DNA from: an uncultured Clostridia bacterium
GTDB taxonomy: Bacteria; Bacillota; Clostridia; Christensenellales; Borkfalkiaceae
Reading direction: 5' to 3'
Length of the DNA stretch: 36,750 nt
NCBI GenBank assembly: GCA_947625865.1
Contig: CANQQD010000015.1
Coordinates: forward strand, 1 to 36,750
Below, piece after piece: positions 25,084 through 33,741 of the stretch (position 1 is its first letter; each line of letters opens with the position of its first letter). The notes under the pieces are model-generated. The model ran no database searches. It had not been told where the DNA came from and worked only from the letters and a program-made list of their open reading frames with translations. The position numbers were made by a program, and so were the translations under genes.

Positions 25084-26412
25084 TCAGACATTTTTGTTGT
25101 CTTTTTTGTGCGCGAGCGCGTGCATGCCGCATTCTATGCGCTTTTTCATCATCGAACACGTAATTTTATAGGGCTTATTTATATCTCCCTCGTAATGATA
25201 GTTGTTTGCCGCGCAGCCTCCGCTGCATATAAATTTTGCAAAGCAGTCCTTGCAGTCCTCGCGGGTGAAAAGACAGGAATTTGCAAACCTTGAACGTATT
25301 GCGGGATCGAGCTTCCCCTCATAAACGTTGCCCATCAAAAAATCCTTATCCCCGGCAAACTGGTGGCAGGGATATATATCGCCGTTGGGCACTACCGAAA
25401 AATATTCGTTGCCCGCGCCGCACGCGGAAACCTTTTTCTGCAGACATACTCCGCCCTCGAGATCCACGTTAAAATGGAAGAAATTAAAGCCCTCTCCCCT
25501 GTCGTATTTGTCGAGGTATTTCCCCAACAAATTTTCATATTCCGCATTTATCGTATCAAGGTGCTCAGCGCGGATAGCGAGGTCGGGAATATCGGTAACG
25601 ACGGGCTCCATGGAAATACTGTCGAAGCCGTTGTCGGCAAGGAATATCACATCCTTGGAAAAATCGAGGTTTTTGGCGGTAAACGTGCCGCGAACGTAAT
25701 ATGACTTGTCGCCGCGGCTTTTTACGAACCTTTTGATTTTATTTATAATCAAATCGAAACTGCCCTTGCCGTTTATGGTTTTGCGTATAGCGTCGTGCAC
25801 TTCCCTTCTGCCGTCTATACTCAATACGACGTTCTCCATTTCGCGGTTAAAAAAGTCTATGGCGTCGTCGTCCAGCAAAAGGGCGTTCGTGGTCGTCGTA
25901 AACAGAAATTTTTTACCGGCTTTTTCTGCTTGGACGCGGGCGTACGCCACGACGTTCTTTATGGTCTGCAAGCACATCAAGGGCTCGCCGCCGAAAAAAT
26001 CGACCTCGAGCACCCTTCTGTTGCCGCTGTTTTCAATTAAAAAATCTATGGCTCTTTTTGCCGTCTCTTCGCTCATGAACTCGCGCGAAGAATGGTATGC
26101 GCCCTCGTCGGCAAAGCAATAGCGGCACCTGAGATTGCAGTCGTGGCAGATGTGCAGGCAGAGCGCCTTTACCTCGGTCGACTTCAAGGGATAAGTTTTG
26201 ACCTCTTCGGCATCAAAAAGCCCCTGCGCTTTTAACGGCGCGAGGTCCTTTTCTATGCTCGTTATCTGCTCCTCTGAAAAACAGGACAAGTCGCCGCAGC
26301 CCTCATACCTTGCGGCGACATAATTTTTTGTAAGCTCATCGCACTCATGCAGGCTGCCGCTGCCGGAGTCGTATATGTAAAATTTATCTTGACATTTAAA
26401 TGCGTGTACCAT
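25084..26412 (-). CDS. scfB: SCIFF peptide thioether maturase (radical SAM/SPASM)
   Basis: A 442-residue radical SAM enzyme that forms thioether cross-links in the six-cysteine SCIFF peptide. Residues 1-75 resemble a peptide-binding domain. Cys92, Cys96 and Cys99 (CNLRCRYC) bind the SAM cluster, followed by VDFFGGEPL and LSIDGRREVHD. The SPASM region has many cysteines: VCLQKKVSACGAG, YPCHQFAG, CLFTREDCKDCFAKFICSGG and ITCSM. The precursor gene scfA lies 48 bp upstream. No Shine-Dalgarno sequence is close to the ATG; the only purine-rich candidates are in the intergenic hairpin. Confidence 0.96.
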   Translation of the reverse strand: MVHAFKCQDKFYIYDSGSGSLHECDELTKNYVAARYEGCGDLSCFSEEQITSIEKDLAPLKAQGLFDAEEVKTYPLKSTEVKALCLHICHDCNLRCRYCFADEGAYHSSREFMSEETAKRAIDFLIENSGNRRVLEVDFFGGEPLMCLQTIKNVVAYARVQAEKAGKKFLFTTTTNALLLDDDAIDFFNREMENVVLSIDGRREVHDAIRKTINGKGSFDLIINKIKRFVKSRGDKSYYVRGTFTAKNLDFSKDVIFLADNGFDSISMEPVVTDIPDLAIRAEHLDTINAEYENLLGKYLDKYDRGEGFNFFHFNVDLEGGVCLQKKVSACGAGNEYFSVVPNGDIYPCHQFAGDKDFLMGNVYEGKLDPAIRSRFANSCLFTREDCKDCFAKFICSGGCAANNYHYEGDINKPYKITCSMMKKRIECGMHALAHKKDNKNV

Positions 26413-26415
26413 ATC

Positions 26416-26447
26416 AAAAATTAAGGAGCAGAGAATTTCTGCTCCTT
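26416..26447 (-). terminator. Attenuator hairpin between scfA and scfB
   Basis: AAGGAGCAGA / TCTGCTCCTT, a perfect 10-bp stem with a 5-nt loop, followed by AATTTTT on the minus strand. It ends 3 nt before the scfB ATG. It should leave most transcripts with scfA only, giving more substrate than enzyme. Confidence 0.78.
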
Positions 26448-26460
26448 TAAAAATTTTGTA

Positions 26461-26616
26461 TTACTTAATTTTTTCGGGGTTCTGTTCTCTTGTGATTCTT
26501 TCACAGCTTTGGTTGCCCACCGTACAACTCGTTTTGCAAGCCGACTGGCAAGTGCTTCTACATTCGCCGCAGCCCGTTACTTTTCTTTCTACAGGTTTTG
26601 CAACTGTCTTTATCAT
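26461..26616 (-). CDS. scfA: SCIFF precursor peptide (six cysteines in forty-five residues)
   Basis: A 51-residue ribosomal peptide, read by hand on the minus strand. Its core contains GCGECRSTCQSACKTSCTVG followed by NQSC, giving Cys16, 19, 23, 27, 31 and 38. The CQSACKTSCTVGNQ block is the near-invariant signature of SCIFF, a ranthipeptide-type RiPP found throughout the Clostridia. The ATG at 26616 follows AAGGAG with 8-nt spacing. A strong promoter lies upstream and an attenuator downstream. Its proximity to yajC and secDF is typical; the biological role remains unclear. Confidence 0.97.
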   Translation of the reverse strand: MIKTVAKPVERKVTGCGECRSTCQSACKTSCTVGNQSCERITREQNPEKIK

Positions 26617-26655
26617 TTTGAAATCTCCTTGAAAATCAGTGTTGTAGTTTTATTT

Positions 26656-26684
26656 ATTATAAAATATACGCACAAAAAAATCAA
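26656..26684 (-). promoter_or_regulatory. scfA promoter
   Basis: TTGATT (26684-26679), a 17 bp spacer and TATAAT (26661-26656) on the minus strand, about 40 nt upstream of the scfA start. The -35 lies just past the end of the TIGR04086 gene. Confidence 0.75.
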
Positions 26685-26691
26685 GTGTTTT

Positions 26692-27060
26692 TTATGTCTT
26701 TCTTTTTATATTGACGGCAATAACTCCGGCGACGGCGCCCGCAACAGCGCCTATGATAAGCTCAAATATAAATTTCCAGTCGCATGAGAGCGTTCCCGCT
26801 ATCGCCCCGAACAACAAAAAAGTCAGGACAACCGAGAGCACGCCGTGTATCGCGCCCTTTAACAGTCCTTTTTCCCCGCGGATAAATAAAAGTCCCCCAC
26901 CGGCTATCGCAAGCACCTTGAATACCTGGTTCACGGGCTTGATCGCCGCCGACGGAACGGAAAACAGCTGTATTATCACAGTAAAAATAAGTACGAAAGC
27001 AAGGGAAAGAAGTATTGCTCCGAGCACTGCTTTTGCTATCTGAAAAATATATTCGCGCAT
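26692..27060 (-). CDS. TIGR04086-type four-TM membrane protein
   Basis: 122 residues with four hydrophobic segments (about 10-32, 47-60, 66-88 and 97-115) and short charged loops (RGEKGLLKGAIHG). Size, topology and position between yajC and the SCIFF gene match the TIGR04086 family, whose function is unknown. Its Shine-Dalgarno GGAGG (27091-27087) lies inside the 3' arm of the preceding terminator hairpin, and the T-run runs directly into the ATG, so translation probably depends on the hairpin being open. Confidence 0.85.
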   Translation of the reverse strand: MREYIFQIAKAVLGAILLSLAFVLIFTVIIQLFSVPSAAIKPVNQVFKVLAIAGGGLLFIRGEKGLLKGAIHGVLSVVLTFLLFGAIAGTLSCDWKFIFELIIGAVAGAVAGVIAVNIKRKT

Positions 27061-27093
27061 AAAAAAACCTCCGCTTTACTATATGCGGAGGTT
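27061..27093 (-). terminator. yajC terminator overlapping the next gene's Shine-Dalgarno
   Basis: AACCTCCGC / GCGGAGGTT with a 10-nt loop, followed by seven T on the minus strand and immediately by the ATG of the TIGR04086 gene. The 3' arm contains GGAGG. Confidence 0.82.
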
Positions 27094-27103
27094 TGCGCCG
27101 TTA

Positions 27104-27496
27104 TTATTTATTGTCTTGATTATCTTCCGATTTTTGTTCCGTGCCCTTTGCTGTGGGAGGCACGGCGGCATAACCGGAAATGGAAACCTCGGCGGGCTTC
27201 TGTGTTTCGACTACCGCGTCCGTCTGGTAGATCGCCTGCTTATCGAATTTGATATAGCTTTTGCCCGTTGTTTCGGAACCTGTTTCAAGAATGAACGTGT
27301 TTTCCTCGTTGTCCACTTCAACGACTATTCCGCAAACGCCGCCTATGGTCTTGACCTTGTTGCCGGGACCTACCGCATTTATAAGATTCTGGGCGTCCTG
27401 CTCCTGCTTTTTGCGCTTTTTGCTGCTGAAAACCATCCATACTATCAATAATACGATTATTGCGCCAAATACAACATATATAAACCAACCGGGCAT
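27104..27496 (-). CDS. yajC: Preprotein translocase accessory subunit YajC
   Basis: 130 residues: one N-terminal membrane segment (FIYVVFGAIIVLLIVWMVF), a basic stretch (SSKKRKKQ), then the compact YajC domain (VGPGNKVKTIGGVCGIVVEV) and an acidic, low-complexity tail. It associates with SecDF at the translocon. The start follows GGAG. It lies downstream of tgt, with its own promoter. Confidence 0.95.
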   Translation of the reverse strand: MPGWFIYVVFGAIIVLLIVWMVFSSKKRKKQEQDAQNLINAVGPGNKVKTIGGVCGIVVEVDNEENTFILETGSETTGKSYIKFDKQAIYQTDAVVETQKPAEVSISGYAAVPPTAKGTEQKSEDNQDNK

Positions 27497-27522
27497 GTTT
27501 TTATCTCCATTTATTTTTAAAT

Positions 27523-27551
27523 ACTATAATATCTTTTTGAAAATTTTGCAA
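27523..27551 (-). promoter_or_regulatory. yajC promoter
   Basis: TTGCAA (27551-27546), a 17 bp spacer and TATAGT (27528-27523) on the minus strand, 26 bp before the yajC ATG. Confidence 0.55.
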
Positions 27552-27620
27552 GCGATTTGAGCGGCAACCGCAAACTTTTCATTTATTTTACATATAAAAA
27601 GGACAATATTCCGCAGATTT

Positions 27621-28739
<1,119 letters not shown>

Positions 28740-28774
28740 TCAATTATCCATCAGAAAGGCTATAAGACGAGCAT

Positions 28775-28929
28775 CGCGTCCTTGATACTTACGGGAAATA
28801 GGATTGCTTGTTTTTAGAAACGAGCAAGACAAGGAGAGTGCGTAAGCGACGACGGGCGCGTACGCAGAAGTACGTAAACGAGGAGCGCGCAAACTCGACA
28901 CCGTATTGCGAAGTTTATAAGAACAAGCA
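28775..28929. mobile_element. Small insertion in the queA 3' end
   Basis: A 149-bp segment (28781-28929) lies between two direct copies of CGCGTC (28775-28780 and 28930-28935). Deleting one copy plus the segment restores a canonical QueA ending on the minus strand (GDAMLVL then TAG) and a 23-bp gap to tgt. Inside it, TGCTTGTTTTTAGAAAC (28805-28821) and GTTTATAAGAACAAGCA (28913-28929) are inverted repeats matching at 15 of 17 positions. No transposase is encoded, so it resembles a MITE-like or palindromic element; the right repeat is terminal, the left one is 24 bp internal. Confidence 0.6.
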
Positions 28930-29940
28930 CGCGTCGCCGAAGGAGAAAAAGCGATATTTTTCCTCAACGGCAGTTTTATATACGGACAAAATTTCCTCTC
29001 TGCCGATCATGGCGGCGACAAGCATTATAAGGGTGCTCTCGGGCAGATGAAAGTTGGTTATGAGAGCGTCGACGCACTTGAATTTGTAGGGAGGATATAT
29101 AAATATCTGCGTGTTGCCCTTTTGGGGAACAACCCTGCCGCTCTCGTCCGTTGCGCTCTCCAAGGTGCGCACGGAGGTCGTGCCTACGGCAATTATTCTT
29201 CTGCCAGCGCGCTTTGCGGCATTGATAATGTCCGCGGCTTTTTCGGAGACCTCAAAGTATTCCGAGTGCATTTTGTGGTCGGTAATTATATCCTCCTTGA
29301 CGGGGCGGAATGTGCCGAGCCCGACGTGCAGCAGCACCTCCGCAATTTCCACGCCCATATCCCGTATTTTTTGCAGAAGTTCGGGCGTAAAATGAAGCCC
29401 CGCCGTGGGAGCCGCCGCGGAGCCGTCATACTTGGCATATACGGTCTGATAGCGGTTTTTATCCTTTAATTTTTCCTTTATATAAGGAGGCAAAGGCATG
29501 CTGCCGACTTTTTCCAGAATTTCCTCAAACACGCCGTCATACTCGAATCTGACTATGCGTTCGCCGCTGTCTGTCACGGCTAATACGGTGCAGGACAGTT
29601 CTTCGGATATTATAAGCCTCTTGCCCACAACGCATTTTCTGCCCGGCTTTACAAGCACTTCCCAAGTGTCTATATCCTGCCTTTTCAGCAGAAGCACCTC
29701 CACAGCCCCGCCGTGTTCGGTGTGTGCGTAGAGGCGCGCGGGCAGCACCTTTGTGTCGTTTATAACGAGTACGTCGCCGGGCTTTAAATATTCGGTGATA
29801 TCATGAAACACTCTGTGCTCGACGCTTTTCGTCGCTCTGTCGTAAACAAGCAGCCTCGACGAATCGCGCGGGGTCGCCGGAGTCTGGGCAATTAGCTCCT
29901 CCGGCAAATCGTAATAAAAATCGCTCTTTTTATACTGCAT
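28915..29940 (-). CDS. queA: S-adenosylmethionine:tRNA ribosyltransferase-isomerase
   Basis: Transfers and isomerises the ribosyl part of SAM onto preQ1-tRNA to give epoxyqueuosine. The 341 residues contain [59 protein letters not shown] and TTSVRTLE. The family usually ends FFSFGDAMLIL; here the last residues are GDACLFL, supplied by the edge of an insertion, and the older ending is found about 155 bp further on. The enzyme should still be functional, since only the last few residues differ. No clear Shine-Dalgarno sequence is seen. Confidence 0.96.
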   Translation of the reverse strand: MQYKKSDFYYDLPEELIAQTPATPRDSSRLLVYDRATKSVEHRVFHDITEYLKPGDVLVINDTKVLPARLYAHTEHGGAVEVLLLKRQDIDTWEVLVKPGRKCVVGKRLIISEELSCTVLAVTDSGERIVRFEYDGVFEEILEKVGSMPLPPYIKEKLKDKNRYQTVYAKYDGSAAAPTAGLHFTPELLQKIRDMGVEIAEVLLHVGLGTFRPVKEDIITDHKMHSEYFEVSEKAADIINAAKRAGRRIIAVGTTSVRTLESATDESGRVVPQKGNTQIFIYPPYKFKCVDALITNFHLPESTLIMLVAAMIGREEILSVYKTAVEEKYRFFSFGDACLFL

Positions 29941-29963
29941 ATCTGATATAATTTCATATTACA

Positions 29964-29986
29964 GCGCGCCCATTTGTTGAGCGCGC
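29964..29986. repeat. Hairpin between ruvB and queA
   Basis: GCGCGC at 29964-29969 and 29981-29986 with an 11-nt loop, between the ruvB stop and the queA start. There is no T-run on either strand, so processing or weak pausing is more likely than termination. Confidence 0.4.
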
Positions 29987-29991
29987 CGCCG

Positions 29992-31056
29992 TTAATTCTG
30001 GTCATCGAACATCGACGCCTGCTGCCTCTGCTTCTCGCTCATTTTATAACCCAAATGCTCATATCCGCCGCGGAGGATCATTCTGCCGCGGGGAGTGCGC
30101 GCAATAAAACCGAGCTGCAAAAGATAAGGCTCGTACACATCCTCGATAGTGCCGGGGTCCTCGTTTATCGTTGCCGCAAGAGTTTCGAGCCCGACGGGAC
30201 GTCCGTCGAATTTTTCTATCATGGCGCGGAGAAGGGCGCGGTCAACCTCGTCAAGTCCGAGCTCGTCCACTTCCATTTTTGAAAGGGCAAATTTTGCATC
30301 CTCCAATGTTACCGTTTGGTTGCCGTTGATGGTTGCAAAATCGCGCACGCGCTTCAAAAGTCTGTTGGCGATACGCGGCGTGCCGCGGCTGCGGCGGGAA
30401 ATTTCGGACGAAGCCTTGTCGTCTATATTTATGCCGAGCATGCGCGCCGAACGTGTGACAATTTCCTTTAACTCCTCCGGAGAATACATTTCAAGACGGC
30501 AAATTATTCCGAAACGATCCCTTAAGGGGTTAGCTATCATTCCTGCGCGCGTGGTTGCGCCTATCAGAGTAAATTTTTTAAGAGAAAAACGGATATTCCT
30601 TGCCCCCGGACCCTTGCCGACTATGATATCGAGCGCGTAATCCTCCATGGCGGAATACAAGATCTCCTCCACGCTGTGGTTCAGGCGGTGAATTTCGTCT
30701 ATAAAGAGAACGTCGCCCTCGTTGAGATTTGTGAGGATCGCCGCAAGGTCGCCGCTGCGTTCTATTGCGGGGGCGCTGGTCAGCTTGAGCTGTCCGCCCA
30801 TTTCGTTTGCTATAATATGTGCGAGAGTGGTCTTGCCCAAGCCGGGAGCGCCGTATAACAGGACGTGCTCCAAAACCTCGCCGCGCTGTTTTGCGGCGTT
30901 CATATATACCTTTAAATTTTCCTTGACCTTCGTCTGCCCCACATAGGCTTCAAGCGTTTTGGGGCGGAGCACGTTTTCTTCTACGTCAAATTCGCCCTTT
31001 GTACTCTGAACGAGCCGCTCTTCCGTTCCGTATTCCTCGTCGTCTTCAAAAAACAT
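29992..31056 (-). CDS. ruvB: Holliday junction branch migration ATPase RuvB
   Basis: A hexameric AAA+ motor that drives branch migration together with RuvA. The 354 residues carry [11 protein letters not shown], Walker [17 protein letters not shown], Walker [10 protein letters not shown], sensor 1 [18 protein letters not shown] and the winged-helix C-terminus ([26 protein letters not shown]). The acidic N-terminal extension is normal for Firmicutes. It starts 2 bp after the ruvA stop. Confidence 0.99.
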   Translation of the reverse strand: MFFEDDEEYGTEERLVQSTKGEFDVEENVLRPKTLEAYVGQTKVKENLKVYMNAAKQRGEVLEHVLLYGAPGLGKTTLAHIIANEMGGQLKLTSAPAIERSGDLAAILTNLNEGDVLFIDEIHRLNHSVEEILYSAMEDYALDIIVGKGPGARNIRFSLKKFTLIGATTRAGMIANPLRDRFGIICRLEMYSPEELKEIVTRSARMLGINIDDKASSEISRRSRGTPRIANRLLKRVRDFATINGNQTVTLEDAKFALSKMEVDELGLDEVDRALLRAMIEKFDGRPVGLETLAATINEDPGTIEDVYEPYLLQLGFIARTPRGRMILRGGYEHLGYKMSEKQRQQASMFDDQN

Positions 31057-31058
31057 AA

Positions 31059-31652
31059 TTACATCCCTTTAAGCGCCGACATTATTATATCTTCCACCGA
31101 AGTTGCGCCGCCGTCCTTTGCCCGTGATATTGCCTTTATACTCTCCTGCCTTGTGAAGCCGAGGGTCATTAAAGCGACTACGGCGTCCTCGTCGCCGACG
31201 GTTACGGGCGGCAGCTGAACGGCTTTTGCACCGCCTTCGGCAGTGGCAATTACCGAAACCTTTTCACGAAGTTCTAAGATTATGCGCTCCGCCGTCTTTT
31301 TGCCGAGCCCCTTAACAGCCGACAGCCTTTTTACGTCATTGGTGGCTATAGCCGCGGCTATATCGCCCGCGCGCATACCCGAAAGTATGGCGATGCCCAT
31401 TTTGGGTCCTACTCCGGATACCGTTATGAGCTTTAAGAACATTTCCTTTTCTTCTGTGGCGGCAAAGCCGTAGAGGGACATTCCGTCCTCCCTGACCTGC
31501 ATATACGTGTAGAGCTCCCCCTCGGTTTTGCCTGCGAGCTTATCATAAGCCGAGGCGGAAATTAAAAGCTCGAAGCCAATGCCGGAGGAAGTGACAATGA
31601 GCGCCGAGTCGGGAGAAAGCGATTTGATCTGACCCTTTATATATCCTATCAT
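31059..31652 (-). CDS. ruvA: Holliday junction DNA helicase subunit RuvA
   Basis: A tetrameric junction-binding protein that targets RuvB. The 197 residues have the OB-fold N-terminus (MIGYIKGQI), HhH motifs [18 protein letters not shown] and [19 protein letters not shown], a variable linker, and the C-terminal RuvB-contact domain ([17 protein letters not shown]). It lies 4 bp after ruvC. Confidence 0.98.
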   Translation of the reverse strand: MIGYIKGQIKSLSPDSALIVTSSGIGFELLISASAYDKLAGKTEGELYTYMQVREDGMSLYGFAATEEKEMFLKLITVSGVGPKMGIAILSGMRAGDIAAAIATNDVKRLSAVKGLGKKTAERIILELREKVSVIATAEGGAKAVQLPPVTVGDEDAVVALMTLGFTRQESIKAISRAKDGGATSVEDIIMSALKGM

Positions 31653-31656
31653 AATA

Positions 31657-32154
31657 TTACCTTATGCCGAAAAGTTTACCGAATCTTGATGTGTGCGCAT
31701 GGCAGAGCGCAACCGCGAGGGCGTCCGCCGCGTCATCGGGGCGGGGAATTTTATTGAGATGCAATATTGATGTTATAACGTGTTGCATCTGGATTTTATC
31801 CGCCTTGCCGTAGCCGGTGAGCGCCTGCTTTATCTGGTTTGGCGTGTATTCATAGAGCTTGCCGCAATATTTTATACATGTCAAAAGCATAACCCCCCTT
31901 GCGTGCGCTACGGGGATGCCCGTCGTTATATTCTTTGAAAAGAACAGCTCCTCTACAGCAATTTCTTCGGGCTTGTACTTGTTTAAAATTTTATTTATGC
32001 CGTCCTCAAGCATTGCAAGCCGCACAGGCAGACTTTCGTCCTTGGGCGTGAGCACTACCCCGTAATCTACGGCAATGACGTTGTCGTTAGGTTGTTTTTC
32101 AACTACCCCGTAGCCCATTGTGGCGAGCCCGGGATCCAGTCCGAGAATAATCAT
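31657..32154 (-). CDS. ruvC: Holliday junction endonuclease RuvC
   Basis: Cuts Holliday junctions symmetrically. The protein starts MIILGLDPGLATMGYGVV with catalytic Asp7, followed by the acidic EEIAVEELFF and the C-terminal RPDDAADALAVALCH with paired Asp. I prefer the ATG at 32154 (165 residues) to the one at 32160, because GGGG lies about 10 nt upstream of the former but only 3 nt upstream of the latter. It is first in ruvC-ruvA-ruvB-queA. Confidence 0.96.
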   Translation of the reverse strand: MIILGLDPGLATMGYGVVEKQPNDNVIAVDYGVVLTPKDESLPVRLAMLEDGINKILNKYKPEEIAVEELFFSKNITTGIPVAHARGVMLLTCIKYCGKLYEYTPNQIKQALTGYGKADKIQMQHVITSILHLNKIPRPDDAADALAVALCHAHTSRFGKLFGIR

Positions 32155-32176
32155 TGGCATATCCCCGACAAAAAAC

Positions 32177-32205
32177 TTGATTTATCGGTTTTTATTATTT
32201 ATAAT
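32177..32205 (+). promoter_or_regulatory. argH promoter
   Basis: TTGATT (32177-32182), a 17 bp spacer and TATAAT (32200-32205). No ArgR-like box is obvious. Confidence 0.7.
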
Positions 32206-32208
32206 TAT

Positions 32209-32237
32209 ATTGTAATTAAATTTTAAGAATAAGTCAA
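32209..32237 (-). promoter_or_regulatory. ruvC operon promoter
   Basis: TTGACT (32237-32232), a 17 bp spacer and TACAAT (32214-32209) on the minus strand. It lies back to back with the argH promoter, with only 3 bp between the two -10 hexamers. Confidence 0.65.
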
Positions 32238-32259
32238 CTTATTAAAGGACGGTTGAGCA

Positions 32260-33633
32260 ATGAAACTGTGGGAAGGGCGGTTCGATAAGCCCGTGGCAAG
32301 GAGTCTTGAGGAATTTAACGATTCTTTGCCGTTCGACAAGGCGCTGTGGAGAGCGGACATTACAGGCTCTCTCGCACATGCGGAGATGCTTGCAAAATGC
32401 GGCATAATTTCCGAAAGCGATGAGGAAGCTATATGCGGCGGCTTGAAATCAATTTATGAGGACATCGAAAGCGGCAATCTCGAAATGACGGGCGCCGAGG
32501 ACATCCACTCCTTTGTGGAGGGCGAACTGGTAAAGAGGATAGGCGACACCGGCAAGAAACTGCACACGGCAAGGAGCCGCAACGATCAGGTTGCAACCGA
32601 CTTCCGCCTCTATGTGATGTGGGCGTTCGACGAGCTGCGAGCTAACCTCAAAAATCTTGTTGAAGCGCTCTGTGAGCGTGCGGCGGACGGTCTGGACTGT
32701 ATTATGCCCGGTTATACGCATTTGAGAAAAGCCCAGCCCATTTGCGCGGGACATTTCTTTAACGCGTACTCGGAAATGTTTTTAAGGGATATCGAAAGAA
32801 CTGCCGAAAGCCGGAAAAGGACTTCTGTTATGCCGCTCGGCAGCTGCGCCCTCGCCGGCACTACCTATCCAATCGACAGAAATATGACAGCCGCCGCGCT
32901 CGGCTTTGAAAAACCCTGCGAAAATTCTCTCGATGGCGTTTCCGACAGAGATTTTGTTGCGGAGTATCTCTTTGACTGCTCGCTGATAGCCTCCCACCTT
33001 TCACGGCTTTCGGAAGATATTATTTTATATTCGACGGGCGAATTCGGATATTTTGAAATTTCGGACGAATATTCGACAGGTTCATCCATTATGCCGCAGA
33101 AAAAGAATCCCGACATACCCGAGCTCATCCGCGGGAAAACGGGCAGGATCTACGGGCACCTGATGGCGATTTTGACGACCATAAAGGCTATTCCGCTTGC
33201 TTATAATAAGGATCTGCAGGAGGATAAGGAAGGGCTTTTCGACGCACAAAAGCATACGAACGGTTGTATTTCCGTCATGGCGGAGTTGTTAAGGAATATA
33301 ACGCTTAAAAAGGAAGCCATGGAGAGCGCGGCAACAGGGGATTTCTGCTGCGCTACGGACGTCGCCGACTATCTTGCAAAAAAGGGTATGCCCTTCCGTT
33401 CCGCCCACGCCGTAACCGGGAAAATAGTCCGCTGGTGCATAAAGAACGGCCGGACATTGCAGGATATGACAGCCGAGGAATACAGGGAATTCGATAATCT
33501 GTTTGAAGAGGACATATGCGAAACCGTCAAAGCAAAGGCTTGCGCCGACGCGCGTCTTTCATACGGTGGCGCTTCCTCCGCCTCTGTTACGGAAAATCTG
33601 AAATCTATCAAACAAAGGTTAAAAAAGCTTTAA
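32260..33633 (+). CDS. argH: Argininosuccinate lyase
   Basis: Cleaves argininosuccinate to arginine and fumarate, the last step of arginine synthesis. The 457 residues show MKLWEGRF, the EDIHSFVE segment, TARSRNDQVATDFRLY and the fumarase-superfamily signature GSSIMPQKKNPDIPELIRGK with the catalytic serine loop. The length is typical. argG is not adjacent, so this copy is isolated. The start follows AAAGGA, and the gene has its own promoter and terminator. Confidence 0.98.
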   Translation: MKLWEGRFDKPVARSLEEFNDSLPFDKALWRADITGSLAHAEMLAKCGIISESDEEAICGGLKSIYEDIESGNLEMTGAEDIHSFVEGELVKRIGDTGKKLHTARSRNDQVATDFRLYVMWAFDELRANLKNLVEALCERAADGLDCIMPGYTHLRKAQPICAGHFFNAYSEMFLRDIERTAESRKRTSVMPLGSCALAGTTYPIDRNMTAAALGFEKPCENSLDGVSDRDFVAEYLFDCSLIASHLSRLSEDIILYSTGEFGYFEISDEYSTGSSIMPQKKNPDIPELIRGKTGRIYGHLMAILTTIKAIPLAYNKDLQEDKEGLFDAQKHTNGCISVMAELLRNITLKKEAMESAATGDFCCATDVADYLAKKGMPFRSAHAVTGKIVRWCIKNGRTLQDMTAEEYREFDNLFEEDICETVKAKACADARLSYGGASSASVTENLKSIKQRLKKL

Positions 33634-33695
33634 CTGCGCATAAAGCAACGCCCGCGACAAGGGAATTTATTAACTGAAATTTTTAACTTTAACGG

Positions 33696-33733
33696 CCCCG
33701 CCGCGCGAAGAATTTCGCGCGGCGGGGTTTTTT
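33696..33733 (+). terminator. argH terminator
   Basis: A perfect 14-bp stem (CCCCGCCGCGCGAA with its complement at 33714-33727), a 4-nt loop and a run of T at 33728-33733. Confidence 0.92.
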
Positions 33734-33741
33734 GTTATATT

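Noticed and set aside
28740-28967. 75-codon minus-strand frame across the queA-tgt gap
   Set aside because: It overlaps the queA 3' end in another frame and reads through the inserted segment; it is a by-product of the insertion, not a gene I can support.
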